Shown one piece after another: positions 1 to 7,784 of a stretch of DNA of 20,798 nucleotides. The stretch is from Synergistaceae bacterium (GTDB taxonomy: Bacteria > Synergistota > Synergistia > Synergistales > Aminobacteriaceae). How positions within the stretch are numbered: the first letter of the stretch is position 1; each line of letters opens with the position of its first letter. A program made the position numbers and the translations under genes. The notes beneath the pieces were generated by a model. That model saw only the letters and a program-made list of their open reading frames with translations, ran no database searches and was not told the DNA's origin. The stretch spans positions 1-20,798 of the forward strand of contig JAFSLR010000229.1 in NCBI GenBank assembly GCA_017448375.1. The letters run 5' to 3'.

Positions 1-105
1 GGACGTTCTGAAACTTTAGATGCCGCTATTGCTTTTATGCAAAAACAAGGCATTAGCAATGAGCAGATAAATCATTTCAAAGATTTGATACTAAACAACA
101 CATAA
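1..105 (+). CDS. C-terminal end of an unrecognised protein (partial)
   Basis: An open frame enters from the left edge and ends at a TAA at 103-105, giving 34 residues (begins GRSETLDAAIAFMQKQ). The composition is protein-like and helical, with the look of a small C-terminal helix pair, and no stop interrupts it. I do not recognise the family. The gene body lies outside the window. No terminator hairpin is evident directly after the stop. Confidence 0.5.
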   Translation, partial: GRSETLDAAIAFMQKQGISNEQINHFKDLILNNT

Positions 106-512
106 CTCAGTATCTAAAATACCCACGTTCAGTGCAAGTTTCAACGATTGGTTATCAATTACTCTACATAAATGGAGTTACCATCGACAGTTTTGAGGGT
201 AATGAAACCATTTAGTTTAATGTGTGTGATTTTCATGATATTGATGTCCATAGAAAAGGCTAGAACTCGGAAAAGTACACTAAACATTTATCATTCAGAC
301 TGCGATACGCATGATGTGTCCGCCTAAGTGTCCTTAAATGCTCCGCTGTGTTCTGAAGAGCTGCGTATTACGGCAAATAACAGAAAAAGATAGATGGACT
401 TATTTCAGAGGACTTAACATTGACAGTGAAGCAACGGAAAAAATAAACATATCTGGAACGAAAGCCATGATACAACGTCATACCCTACAGCTCCATGAAA
501 TAAGCACAAAAT
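106..512. other. Gene-poor stretch, no convincing gene
   Basis: About 400 bases without a gene I can support. A plus-strand frame of 74 codons (338-562) exists but has no ribosome site, has no recognisable protein character and runs through the terminator hairpin at 513-543, so I do not call it. A 51-codon frame at 172-327 also lacks a ribosome site. Confidence 0.5.
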
Positions 513-554
513 GCGGCCTCTTTAACTTTAATCGAGAAGCCGCTAAATTTTTTT
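513..554. terminator. Hairpin terminator downstream of hcp
   Basis: Arms GCGGCCTCT (513-521) and AGAAGCCGC (535-543) pair over nine positions with one mismatch. They are followed on the plus strand by seven T at 548-554. Read on the minus strand the same stem follows the hcp stop codon at 559-561, so it probably ends hcp transcription and may act in both directions. Confidence 0.6.
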
Positions 555-558
555 GTTG

Positions 559-2112
559 TTAAAGTTTTAGTATCGCTTTTAGATCTTCTTCGGGTGTGGT
601 TGTCGGTGAGATGTTGAAATTCTCAACCAGATAATTCAGGACACCTTTAGAGACAAATGCCGGCAATGTTGGGCCGAGACGAATGTTCCTAATGTTGAGA
701 GCTAAAAGAGTCAGCAAGACGCAAACAGCTTTCTGTTCATACCACGACAGAACTATAGATAGCGGAAGGTTATTAACGTCGCAGTTAAAGGCATTCGCAA
801 GAGCAATAGCTACCTGTATCGCGCTATAAGCGTCATTACACTGCCCCATATCCATAATTCTTGGAAGTCCGCCGATTGTTCCCAAATCTAAATCATTGAA
901 GCGAAATTTTCCGCAGGCCAGCGTGAGTACAATTGTGTCAGACGGAGTCCTCTTTACAAACTCAGTATAATAATTGCGTCCTGTCCTTGCTCCATCGCAA
1001 CCACCGACAAGAAAGAAATGTTTAATTTTTCCTGCTTTTACGGCTTCAATTACTTTATCAGCATTGCCAATCACGGTATCGCGTCCGAAGCCTGTTATAA
1101 CAGTTTGGCCTCCGTTAATTCCAGTCATAACCCTGTCCTCTTTATAGCCGCCGAGTTCAAGTGCCTTTTCAATGACAGCAGCAAAATCTTTATTTTCTCC
1201 GATGTGAGTTACACCAGGGAATGAGACAACACCAGTCGTGAAAACCCTGTCAGCATAGCTTGACTTCACAGGCATTAAACAATTCGTAGTGAAAAGGATC
1301 GGTGCAGGAATGTTATCAAATTCCTTCTGCTGATTCTGCCACGCTGTTCCGAAGTTGCCTTTCAAGTGCTTGTATCTCTTCAGTTCGGGATATGCGTGAG
1401 CTGGTAACATCTCTCCGTGTGTGTAAATATTTATACCTTTGCCGTCAGTCTGCTCAAGCAGCAGCTTCAAATCATGCAAGTCATGGCCAGTGATAATGAT
1501 GAAGGGGCCTTTTTCGATTGTGAGCGGTACTTGCGTAGGAACAGGCGAACCGAAAGTTTGAGTGTTGGCTTTATCGAGAAGTTCCATGCACTTCAAGTTT
1601 ACGTTTCCTGTTTCGATTACCATAGGCAGTAATTCGTTCATGCCCCATTCCTCGCCCAAAGCGCAAAGAGCTTTGACAAAAAAATTATTGATTTCTTCAT
1701 CCTCGTAACCTAAAGCACTTGCGTGATAGGCATATGCAGCCATTCCCCTAAGTCCAAAAAGGATTAACGATTTCAAGGAGCGTATATCTTCCTCAGCGTC
1801 CCAGATTTTTTTCATGTCATAAGGCTCATCACAGCCCAATGATTTCACTCTGTCTATGATTTCCCGTTCTGTCTTTTCATTGAAGCTGACATTAGTTATA
1901 GTTGTGAACAGTCCATCAATGATTAGGCGGTAAACTTCTTTGTTCCTTTTTTCCGCGCTAATGAATTTATGAGCCAGAGCAATTAATGAACCTGTGAGCA
2001 AGTCCTGTGTGTTAGCAACGCTGAAAGATTTCCCACAGACTCCAGCATTTCCAGTACAGCCGTAACAATTTGCAGTCTGTTCGCACTGGAAACAAAACAT
2101 TTTCTTTTCCAT
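559..2112 (-). CDS. hcp: Hybrid-cluster protein (hydroxylamine/NO reductase)
   Basis: Hybrid-cluster proteins carry a 4Fe-4S cluster and a 4Fe-2O-2S hybrid cluster. They reduce hydroxylamine in vitro and act as NO reductases or S-nitrosylases under nitrosative stress in anaerobes. The 517-residue product begins with the N-terminal cysteine cluster C7-x2-C10-x8-C19-x6-C26, followed by GKSFSVANTQDLL. Family-like segments run throughout, including a GGCDGARTGRNYYTEF block and a C-terminal glycine-rich region. The length is slightly short of the usual 530-550. The start at 2112 lacks a close strong ribosome site. A second Met four codons in (2100), preceded by GGAAAAG, is possible. The gene is divergent from a Crp/Fnr regulator across 196 bp, the usual arrangement of hcp with an NO-responsive HcpR-type regulator. 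Confidence 0.95.
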   Translation of the reverse strand: MEKKMFCFQCEQTANCYGCTGNAGVCGKSFSVANTQDLLTGSLIALAHKFISAEKRNKEVYRLIIDGLFTTITNVSFNEKTEREIIDRVKSLGCDEPYDMKKIWDAEEDIRSLKSLILFGLRGMAAYAYHASALGYEDEEINNFFVKALCALGEEWGMNELLPMVIETGNVNLKCMELLDKANTQTFGSPVPTQVPLTIEKGPFIIITGHDLHDLKLLLEQTDGKGINIYTHGEMLPAHAYPELKRYKHLKGNFGTAWQNQQKEFDNIPAPILFTTNCLMPVKSSYADRVFTTGVVSFPGVTHIGENKDFAAVIEKALELGGYKEDRVMTGINGGQTVITGFGRDTVIGNADKVIEAVKAGKIKHFFLVGGCDGARTGRNYYTEFVKRTPSDTIVLTLACGKFRFNDLDLGTIGGLPRIMDMGQCNDAYSAIQVAIALANAFNCDVNNLPLSIVLSWYEQKAVCVLLTLLALNIRNIRLGPTLPAFVSKGVLNYLVENFNISPTTTPEEDLKAILKL

Positions 2113-2195
2113 GTTACTCGCCTATCCTTTCTATTGCGTTCACAGGGCGGATATCATTTACAAAAGATTTCATTTCTTGTTATCTTGTTCCCCCT

Positions 2196-2222
2196 TAATT
2201 TTGAAAAATTAGCTTAATTATA
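2196..2222. promoter_or_regulatory. Putative operator and -10 box in hcp/regulator intergenic region
   Basis: A perfect 7-bp inverted repeat TAATTTT-GA-AAAATTA occupies 2196-2211 in the divergent intergenic region. On the minus strand a TATAAT box (2217-2222 in plus coordinates) lies just upstream of it, so the palindrome would cover the hcp transcription start. No matching -35 box is seen, as is common for Crp/Fnr-type activated promoters. Binding by the neighbouring regulator is inference. Confidence 0.35.
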
Positions 2223-2308
2223 TAAAATTTTAGAAGAAAATTTGTTGCTTATGCTACACTTATACATATGGAAATATATTTAGAATAAAAAATTTGAGGT
2301 GAAGTAAT

Positions 2309-2989
2309 ATGAATAAGAACACAATAAAACTATATTATCAGCTCTTTCAGAATTGTATTTTGTTCAAAGGTGTACCTGAAGATTCGTATCTCGAAACCTT
2401 AAAATATCTTAGAGCAAGAAAACGAGATTTCAAAAGAGGAGAAATCATTTTACACATCGGGAGTAATTTTCGTCATGCCGGACTCGTATTGAAAGGAACT
2501 ATAGAATGTTCATATCAGGACGTAGATCTTAACAAATTTAACATGAATCATTTTTCTGAAGGTAAGTTATTTGGAGAGTCAATGGCATGTGCAGAAGTTA
2601 TGCAAAGTCCCATGCAAATTTCTGCCGTTACTGATTGTACACTCTTGTTTCTGGACTATTCGGTATTGTATGAAGAAAATCTTCAATGCGAATATCGGAC
2701 TCAGGTTTTGATAAATTTGATTCAAGATTTTTCCAGACAAAATTTTTTCTTAAATCAAAAAGTAAGAATATTGAGCCAAAAAAATTTACGTAATAAAATT
2801 TTAATTTACCTTAACAGCATTCATCCCGATGAAAAAGGCGTAAGGAAACTTCCATTTTCAAAAACTGCACTGGCTGAATTTCTTTGCGCAAATCGAACGG
2901 CACTCTCAAGAGAACTCAGCCACATGATTCATGAAGGACTTTTAACTATGGAAGGCAGGAATTTTACCCTCAAGCAAGAAAGCTGTTGA
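2309..2989 (+). CDS. Crp/Fnr-family transcription regulator (HcpR-like)
   Basis: A 226-residue regulator with the family layout. An N-terminal cyclic-nucleotide-binding-type beta-barrel covers roughly residues 15-125 (FKRGEIILHIGSNF, then GKLFGESMAC). A long dimer helix covers about 130-165. A C-terminal winged helix-turn-helix has recognition-helix sequence LAEFLCANRTALSRELSHM. No Fnr-type N-terminal four-cysteine cluster is seen, so it is more like the HcpR/Crp branch that senses NO, often through haem. GAGGTG sits well before the ATG. Its divergence from hcp suggests it controls hcp and perhaps the nearby flavodiiron operon. The effector is inferred from context. Confidence 0.85.
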   Translation: MNKNTIKLYYQLFQNCILFKGVPEDSYLETLKYLRARKRDFKRGEIILHIGSNFRHAGLVLKGTIECSYQDVDLNKFNMNHFSEGKLFGESMACAEVMQSPMQISAVTDCTLLFLDYSVLYEENLQCEYRTQVLINLIQDFSRQNFFLNQKVRILSQKNLRNKILIYLNSIHPDEKGVRKLPFSKTALAEFLCANRTALSRELSHMIHEGLLTMEGRNFTLKQESC

Positions 2990-3039
2990 TAATTTATTCA
3001 TATGCTTCCTGTTTCGTAAGTCCAAGAGTTAAATTTCGT

Positions 3040-4227
3040 TCACTCAAGCAGAGAACCCACAAGAGCAGGAACTCTTCCTAAGTCATCATCAGACGGAGTC
3101 CACAAAACCCTGATATTCTCATCAATGACACTGAAGCCAGCCTCTTTGAGTTTCTCCTGAAGAATTTTGACGCTCTCGCCGCTCCAGCCGTAGCACCCGA
3201 AAGCAGCAGCCTTTTTCTTTCTGAACTTCAACTGCCTTGCAAACTCAAGCCATCCCGCAACGCTCGACAGAATGCTATTCCCAACAGTAGGAGAACCAAG
3301 CGCAATAGCCTTCGACTTAAACACTTCAGTCATAACTTCATTCTTATCGGCCTTCGACACATTAAAGACCTTAACAACCGTCGATGGACTCTGCCGCGAA
3401 ATTTCCTGTGCTATCTCATGCGCAATCTTCGCCGTACCTTCCCACATGGTATCGTAGGCAACTGTAATTTGATCCTCCTGATAAGCATTCGCCCATTCCG
3501 CGTACTTCTTCACTATCTGCAACGGATCATCGCGCCATATCGCTCCGTGTGAAGTAGCAATTATGTCTATGGGCAGGTTCAGAGCTGAAATCTCCTCAAG
3601 TTTCTTCGTCAGCAGCGGAGCAAACGGATTAAGGATATTAGCAAAGTATTTCATCGCTTCCTTCCAAAGGAGGCACTGATCTGCTTTGTCATTAAAGAGT
3701 TCCTCAACCGCATAATGCTGACCGAACGCATCATTTGAGAACAGGATATTATCGCCAGTCATGTACGTTGCCATGCTGTCAGGCCAATGCAACATTCTCA
3801 TCTCTACGAAAATCAGCTTTTTGCCGTTTCCTATTTCGAGAGTGTCTCCAGTCTTCACAATATGGAAGTTCCAGCCGCGTTTGCCATACTGACCCTCAAT
3901 AGACTTCACAGCGTTTGCAGTACAGTAAATCGGCACATTCGGAATCTCACTCATTAACGCCGTGAGAGAACCTGAATGATCGCACTCACCGTGATTCGCA
4001 ATTATCGCATCAATCTTCTTCAGGTCAATTTCCTTCTTGAGATTCTCCACAAAATCAAAACGGTGAGGTGTCCATATCGTATCAACGAGAACAGTTTTTC
4101 CTTCCTCAATCAGATAAGCATTCTGGCTCGAACCGTTCATGATTGAATAATCATCGCCGTGAAATTTCTCAAGCTCCCAGTCAATATAGCCGACCCAGCT
4201 TACATTGCCTTTTACGTGCCTTCTCAT
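3040..4227 (-). CDS. fprA: A-type flavoprotein / flavodiiron protein (NO or O2 reductase)
   Basis: Flavodiiron proteins reduce NO to N2O or O2 to water in anaerobes, using a diiron site in a metallo-beta-lactamase-like domain and FMN in a flavodoxin domain. The 395-residue product shows the diiron ligand motif HGECDH (the canonical HxExDH) near residue 80, the downstream metal-ligand region ATSHGAIWR, and a C-terminal flavodoxin domain with AYDTMWEGTAK (phosphate loop) and GCYGWSGE. An upstream in-frame ATG at 4371 would add 48 residues of no family character that overlap the preceding gene. The start at 4227 has a perfect AAGGAGG 7 bp away and matches the family N-terminus, so I chose it. 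It is the last gene of a four-gene operon, 13 bp after the dehydrogenase. Confidence 0.93.
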   Translation of the reverse strand: MRRHVKGNVSWVGYIDWELEKFHGDDYSIMNGSSQNAYLIEEGKTVLVDTIWTPHRFDFVENLKKEIDLKKIDAIIANHGECDHSGSLTALMSEIPNVPIYCTANAVKSIEGQYGKRGWNFHIVKTGDTLEIGNGKKLIFVEMRMLHWPDSMATYMTGDNILFSNDAFGQHYAVEELFNDKADQCLLWKEAMKYFANILNPFAPLLTKKLEEISALNLPIDIIATSHGAIWRDDPLQIVKKYAEWANAYQEDQITVAYDTMWEGTAKIAHEIAQEISRQSPSTVVKVFNVSKADKNEVMTEVFKSKAIALGSPTVGNSILSSVAGWLEFARQLKFRKKKAAAFGCYGWSGESVKILQEKLKEAGFSVIDENIRVLWTPSDDDLGRVPALVGSLLE

Positions 4228-4240
4228 CGTAAAATCCTCC

Positions 4241-5281
4241 TTAAAAGCATTTTTCTTTTCGTTCTTTTTTGCATTGTTCAATATGGCCGCAACGATAGCA
4301 AAGCTCATTATCACAAATTCCGTTATTATTTGTGAAGTAAGACTTAATATTATTAACCGTTGTTTCCGCAATATTATTTAACGCCTCTTCTGTTAAAAAT
4401 GCCTGATGTGATGTAATAATTACATTTGGCATCGAAATCAGACGGGCTAAAACTTCATCGTTGAGTATGTGTCCAGAGCGATCCTCGAAGAAAATATCAG
4501 CTTCCTCTTCGTAAACATCAAGACACGCCGCACCGATTTTTCGAGACTTAATGCCGTTCAGCAATGCTTCAGTATCAATAAGACTGCCCCGTGAAGTATT
4601 GATAATGAAAACTCCTTTTTTCATTTGCTCAATAGCCTCTGAATTTATTATGTGCTGAGTTTCGTCAGTTAAGGGGCAGTGCAGTGAAATAACATCGCTG
4701 TTTTTGAAAAGGCTGTCAAGCTCAACATAGTTAAAGCCGCTGTCTTTTACAGGAAATTTATCATAAGCTAAAACATTCATGCCAAAACCCTTGCAAATAT
4801 TAGCGAATATCATTCCGATTTTCCCTGTCCCTATTACTCCGACTGTCTTCCCGTGTAAATCGAAACCTGTCAAACCATTAAGCGAGAAATTGAAATCTCT
4901 GGTTCGATTATATGCTCTATGGATTCGCCTGACTGAAGTCAAAAGAAGTGCTATTGCGTGTTCAGCTACAGAATACGGAGAATATGCCGGAACATGAACT
5001 ACATGAATTTTTCCAAAAGCGGCTCTTATATCTACATTATTGTAACCTGCTGAACGGAGGGCAATTAACTTGACTCCATTATCATATAAACTTTGTATCA
5101 CTGTGCTGTTCACGGTATCATTGACAAAAACGCAAACGACATCACATCCTTTTGCTAATGCGGCTGTATTCTCATTCAATTTTGCCTCAAGAAATTTGAA
5201 TTGTATATCATTCATCTTTCCATAAAACTCAAAAGAAGGCATGTCATAGGCTTTTGTATCGTAGAAAGCAACCTTTATCAT
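4241..5281 (-). CDS. ldhA: D-2-hydroxyacid (D-lactate) dehydrogenase
   Basis: NAD-dependent reduction of pyruvate to D-lactate, or of a related 2-keto acid. This would serve redox balance in fermentation. The 346-residue protein has the split substrate-binding domain (about 1-100 and 300-330) and a central Rossmann domain with GTGKIG at 151-156. Catalytic residues are in place: Arg231 in NTSRG, Glu in VYEEE (258-260), and His292 in SHQAF. The sequence resembles the LdhA branch (LDVYEEEADIFFEDRS). Unusually, the C-terminus carries five cysteines (C323, C328, C331, C337, C345), which suggests a metal or redox-active tail. A GAGGTG ribosome site precedes the ATG. The gene lies 12 bp after the TIGR04076-like gene. 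Confidence 0.92.
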   Translation of the reverse strand: MIKVAFYDTKAYDMPSFEFYGKMNDIQFKFLEAKLNENTAALAKGCDVVCVFVNDTVNSTVIQSLYDNGVKLIALRSAGYNNVDIRAAFGKIHVVHVPAYSPYSVAEHAIALLLTSVRRIHRAYNRTRDFNFSLNGLTGFDLHGKTVGVIGTGKIGMIFANICKGFGMNVLAYDKFPVKDSGFNYVELDSLFKNSDVISLHCPLTDETQHIINSEAIEQMKKGVFIINTSRGSLIDTEALLNGIKSRKIGAACLDVYEEEADIFFEDRSGHILNDEVLARLISMPNVIITSHQAFLTEEALNNIAETTVNNIKSYFTNNNGICDNELCYRCGHIEQCKKERKEKCF

Positions 5282-5293
5282 CTTTTCAGCACC

Positions 5294-5686
5294 TCATTCG
5301 TAATCAATGCGTTCAATCTTGAAGATTACTGGACGAGTGCCGTCAGAACAGCATGTAATCATAGTATTTTCGTCTTTCATCCAGCCTTTCATTATTGAGC
5401 CGCCCTGCAATCCCGTATAAATATATCGTGCTATTGCGTCCCACGCTTCTGAACAATGCGGAATTTTAGGGCCGCCTGCTACTGTATCAGGGTCTGCTTT
5501 TGTTTTAGTTAAAGTATCCAGCCCCATATGCCAGAAGTCATCTTTACCGCCATCACGTTCAAAGATGAATTCATCGCCGATGTTATAGCACGGACACTCA
5601 CCAGAATCTTTATCCACGCAATACTGAGCCTGCAATTCAGGATATAATTTTTTGTCGATTACCGTTAATTTCACTTTATGTTTCAT
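5294..5686 (-). CDS. TIGR04076 family protein
   Basis: A 130-residue protein that I recognise as TIGR04076-like, a family of small proteins of unknown function found in anaerobes. It begins MKHKVKLTVIDKKLYPE and contains a CPCYNIGDEF-type element near residue 32, a PHCSEAWDAI element near 77, and a late CCSDGTRPVIFKI strand. Cysteines at the CPCY, PHC and CCSDG positions could bind metal or be redox-active, but no function is established. It sits third from last in the cupin-LDH-flavodiiron operon, 12 bp from the cupin gene and 12 bp from ldhA. The ribosome site (AAGGCGA) is weak, so translation is probably coupled to the upstream gene. Confidence 0.8.
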   Translation of the reverse strand: MKHKVKLTVIDKKLYPELQAQYCVDKDSGECPCYNIGDEFIFERDGGKDDFWHMGLDTLTKTKADPDTVAGGPKIPHCSEAWDAIARYIYTGLQGGSIMKGWMKDENTMITCCSDGTRPVIFKIERIDYE

Positions 5687-5698
5687 TTCTCTGTCGCC

Positions 5699-6349
5699 TT
5701 ATTCAAGAGTCAAGAGTAACGCCATTTTGAATTTGCTGTTTGCTCTAACAAAATGTTTCCCGTTCTTAGCAAACTTGAAATTTTCTCCGGCTTTAATAGC
5801 ATGTTCCTTGCCTTCGTAGCCAATTATTCCCTGACCGTCAAGAGCAAAAATTAATGCTTCTCCGGGAGCTGCATGTTCTGAAAGTCCAGTCCCTTCATCA
5901 AAAGCCATAATAACAAATTTCATTTTTGGATCATTGATTAAATCCATATTCACAATTCGCCCTTCTTGATAAGGGACTAAGTCAGCTAACTTGAGAACTT
6001 CCCCGTCTTTTAAGTTCAAAGTAATACCCTCCTTTAATCTAATTTCAGTGTATACGCTTCCTGTAATCGTTTTTATACCAACAGGAATATCTATGGGAGT
6101 AATGAATCCTTCCATTTCATGTAAAACCCATTCCTGCCCGTCACCGTAGAAAATAATAAGCTCACCACGTGCGTTAAGAATAATTTTATTATACGAATAA
6201 ATTTCCGCACTTATATCTGTATTTTCAGCCATCGAGAAATAATTTATCCCGAAATCGTCCGTATCAAGTACAGATTTTGAAACCGTACAGCCGACAACGA
6301 ATTTATTATTCCCGGCAATAGAAAAAACAATGCCGTCTACTTCTTTCAG
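5699..6349 (-). CDS. Cupin-domain protein, probable CTG start
   Basis: The C-terminal ~105 residues form a single cupin barrel, with conserved features such as HAAPGEALIFALDGQG and the later KAGENFKFAKNGKHFVRA. Metal-ligand histidines fit a small non-heme metal or sensor cupin; the substrate is unknown. The first ATG (6230-6232) would give 177 residues. The open frame continues upstream for 39 more codons of plausible protein (for example KEVDGIVFSIAGNNKFVVG) up to a CTG at 6347-6349, placed 8 bp from a perfect AGGAGG at 6358-6363. No ATG, GTG or TTG lies between, and an in-frame TGA sits just upstream of the AGGAGG. The protein is therefore probably 216 residues. It is first in the four-gene operon and has a promoter upstream. 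Confidence 0.75.
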   Translation of the reverse strand: MKEVDGIVFSIAGNNKFVVGCTVSKSVLDTDDFGINYFSMAENTDISAEIYSYNKIILNARGELIIFYGDGQEWVLHEMEGFITPIDIPVGIKTITGSVYTEIRLKEGITLNLKDGEVLKLADLVPYQEGRIVNMDLINDPKMKFVIMAFDEGTGLSEHAAPGEALIFALDGQGIIGYEGKEHAIKAGENFKFAKNGKHFVRANSKFKMALLLTLE

Positions 6350-6376
6350 TTCAAAGACCTCCTGTAATCAACTTAC

Positions 6377-6421
6377 TTTTATATTATAACGTTTTATAAT
6401 ATAAAACCGTTGCTCAAGCAA
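6377..6421 (-). promoter_or_regulatory. Promoter with perfect 13-bp inverted repeat before the cupin operon
   Basis: Minus-strand promoter: -35 TTGCTT (6416-6421), 17-bp spacer, -10 TATAAA (6393-6398). The -10 is embedded in a perfect inverted repeat with 13-bp arms TTTTATATTATAA (6377-6389) and its complement (6394-6406), spacer CGTT. A redox-responsive repressor or Crp/Fnr-like protein could bind here; the binder is unknown. A second short palindrome, TTGCT-CA-AGCAA, covers the -35 (6410-6421). Confidence 0.55.
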
Positions 6422-6900
6422 CATATTTCATCACAGAATGACTTGAAAGTTTCGCCATGCCGTCAGAGCGGACAACATCGCACATAACCATCAATGAAAC
6501 ACTGAACGGGAAACGGAACAATAAGACATGAAGATATTCATAACAGCTTTGTGTCATAGAAGATTTCGGAAATATTAGAGCAGACAGCTCCAATGAAAAT
6601 GTAAACATTAATAACAAATGTAACAGTAATAATGTCAGCAAAATTCCAATTCCCAAAGACAAAGCGCATACCGTGCTGAATATGCGGTTAGCCTTGTCCT
6701 TTTCACCGAGTCCTAATACTGTTGTGATATGTCCGACAGCACCGACTGAAATCATTACAGACAGGGAAGCGGCAATCTGATTCAGCGGCATTGATGCTCC
6801 GACACTGGCCATAGCTCCGGCACTGAGCAGGTAGCTGACTATTACGCCGTCAAGAACGAATCCGAGTTGAGACGACATTGACATTAAAAACGTAGGAATT
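6414..6900 (-). pseudogene. MATE-family efflux transporter remnant
   Basis: The frame encodes about 156 residues matching the N-terminal third of MATE Na+/H+-driven multidrug antiporters. It shows the region [18 protein letters not shown], then ALxSVGASMPLNQIA-like and SVGAVGHITTVLGLGEKDKA elements, then CDVVRSDGMAKLSS. MATE proteins are normally about 450 residues with 12 membrane segments; only three or four are present. The homology stops near 6430, shortly after AKLSS, where the frame ends. On the 5' side the usual initiator and first ~25 residues are missing: a TAA is directly in front of the IPTF codons at about 6899. Both ends are therefore broken, and the 5' break coincides with the start of accessory DNA. 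Confidence 0.8.
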
Positions 6901-6928
6901 TAATCATATGTAATCCACAACTGACCAC

Positions 6929-6979
6929 TTTTGCAAAACCACGCCGCGCATTGTACAATTCCGTCATTGCTATTGTCAA
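6929..6979. promoter_or_regulatory. Possible resolvase-binding (res-like) site array
   Basis: Three related short elements precede the resolvase: palindrome TTTTGCAAAA (6929-6938), palindrome ATTGTACAAT (6950-6959) and TTGTCAA (6973-6979). They lie about two DNA turns apart. Serine resolvases bind multi-subsite arrays next to their own gene, and such sites also serve as operators. The assignment rests on position and symmetry only. Confidence 0.3.
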
Positions 6980-7010
6980 AAGACTTATTCATCACTGGAG
7001 GCTGATTTGC

Positions 7011-7625
7011 ATGGTTTACGGTTACGCACGAGTGAGTACAATGGGTCAAGCGCGAGATGGCAATTCGCTTGAGGCTCAGGAGAGCGCACTCCGGCAAGCA
7101 GGAGCAGAGAGAATATTCCGGGACGTGTACAGCGGGAAGCCAGAACGCCGTCCGCAGTTAGATAGGCTGTTAAAGGTCATTGAGAACGGGGACAAGCTAA
7201 TCGTCACGAGACTGGATCGCATTGCCCGCAGTCTCATTCAGGGAGTGCAATTGCTAGAGACGCTCAGTGAGAGAGGCGTAATCGTTGAAGTACTGAACAT
7301 GGGAATCATAGATGATACACCAACTGGCAGACTAATACGAAATATCATGCTGAGTTTCTCTGAGTTCGAGCATGACCTGATAGTACAGAGGACGCAAGAG
7401 GGCAAAGCGATAGCTCGTCAGAACGCGGACTTCAAGGATGGCCGTCCGAAAAAGTTTAACCGAGTACAACTGGATCACGCGCTGGAGCTACTAGAGACGC
7501 ACTCGTACAAGCAGGTAGAGAGATTAACAGGGATAAGCATAACGACGATATACCGAGCGAAGCTAGAGAGAACGAAACGGGAACGCCTAAGAGAAGCACC
7601 CAGTCAGCAAGGCCAACAAGCATAA
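7011..7625 (+). CDS. Small serine recombinase (resolvase/invertase family)
   Basis: A site-specific recombinase that cuts DNA through a 5'-phosphoserine. The 204-residue length is typical of Tn3/Gin-type enzymes. The catalytic N-terminal domain shows YARVST with Ser9 as nucleophile, then [14 protein letters not shown] arginines ([13 protein letters not shown]), then the E-helix region [17 protein letters not shown]-terminal helix-turn-helix ([19 protein letters not shown]) ends the fold. The start at 7011 follows GGAGG by 9 bp. An upstream ATG at 6951 lacks a ribosome site and runs through the palindrome array. The gene sits at the junction where the MATE gene is broken, so it probably belongs to the element that inserted there. 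Confidence 0.93.
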   Translation: MVYGYARVSTMGQARDGNSLEAQESALRQAGAERIFRDVYSGKPERRPQLDRLLKVIENGDKLIVTRLDRIARSLIQGVQLLETLSERGVIVEVLNMGIIDDTPTGRLIRNIMLSFSEFEHDLIVQRTQEGKAIARQNADFKDGRPKKFNRVQLDHALELLETHSYKQVERLTGISITTIYRAKLERTKRERLREAPSQQGQQA

Positions 7626-7784
7626 AGCGTAAGAGACATAGCCCCGACCAATCAGCCATAATCGCCAAAGCCCCAAACAGACCTCAGCAGACCGCCACAG
7701 CTCACGAAGACACGAAGACACGAACAGAGACTGAAGCCCTAAGAAGCTCCAGCCTCAGACAGAGAGATAAGCACTAAATGAGGA
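7626..7784. repeat. Tandem CACGAAGA repeats between convergent genes
   Basis: The 159-bp gap between the resolvase and the large minus-strand gene contains three tandem 8-bp units at 7703-7726: CACGAAGA, CACGAAGA, CACGAACA. No gene or clear terminator hairpin is visible in the gap. The function is unknown. Confidence 0.45.

Noticed and set aside
338..562. 74-codon plus-strand frame left of hcp
   Set aside because: No ribosome site, no protein character, and it runs through the terminator hairpin 513-543.
7703..7726. Three 8-bp tandem repeats as a CRISPR array or iteron set
   Set aside because: The units are contiguous without spacers and too short and few for CRISPR. Iteron function is unsupported because no replicase start is adjacent.
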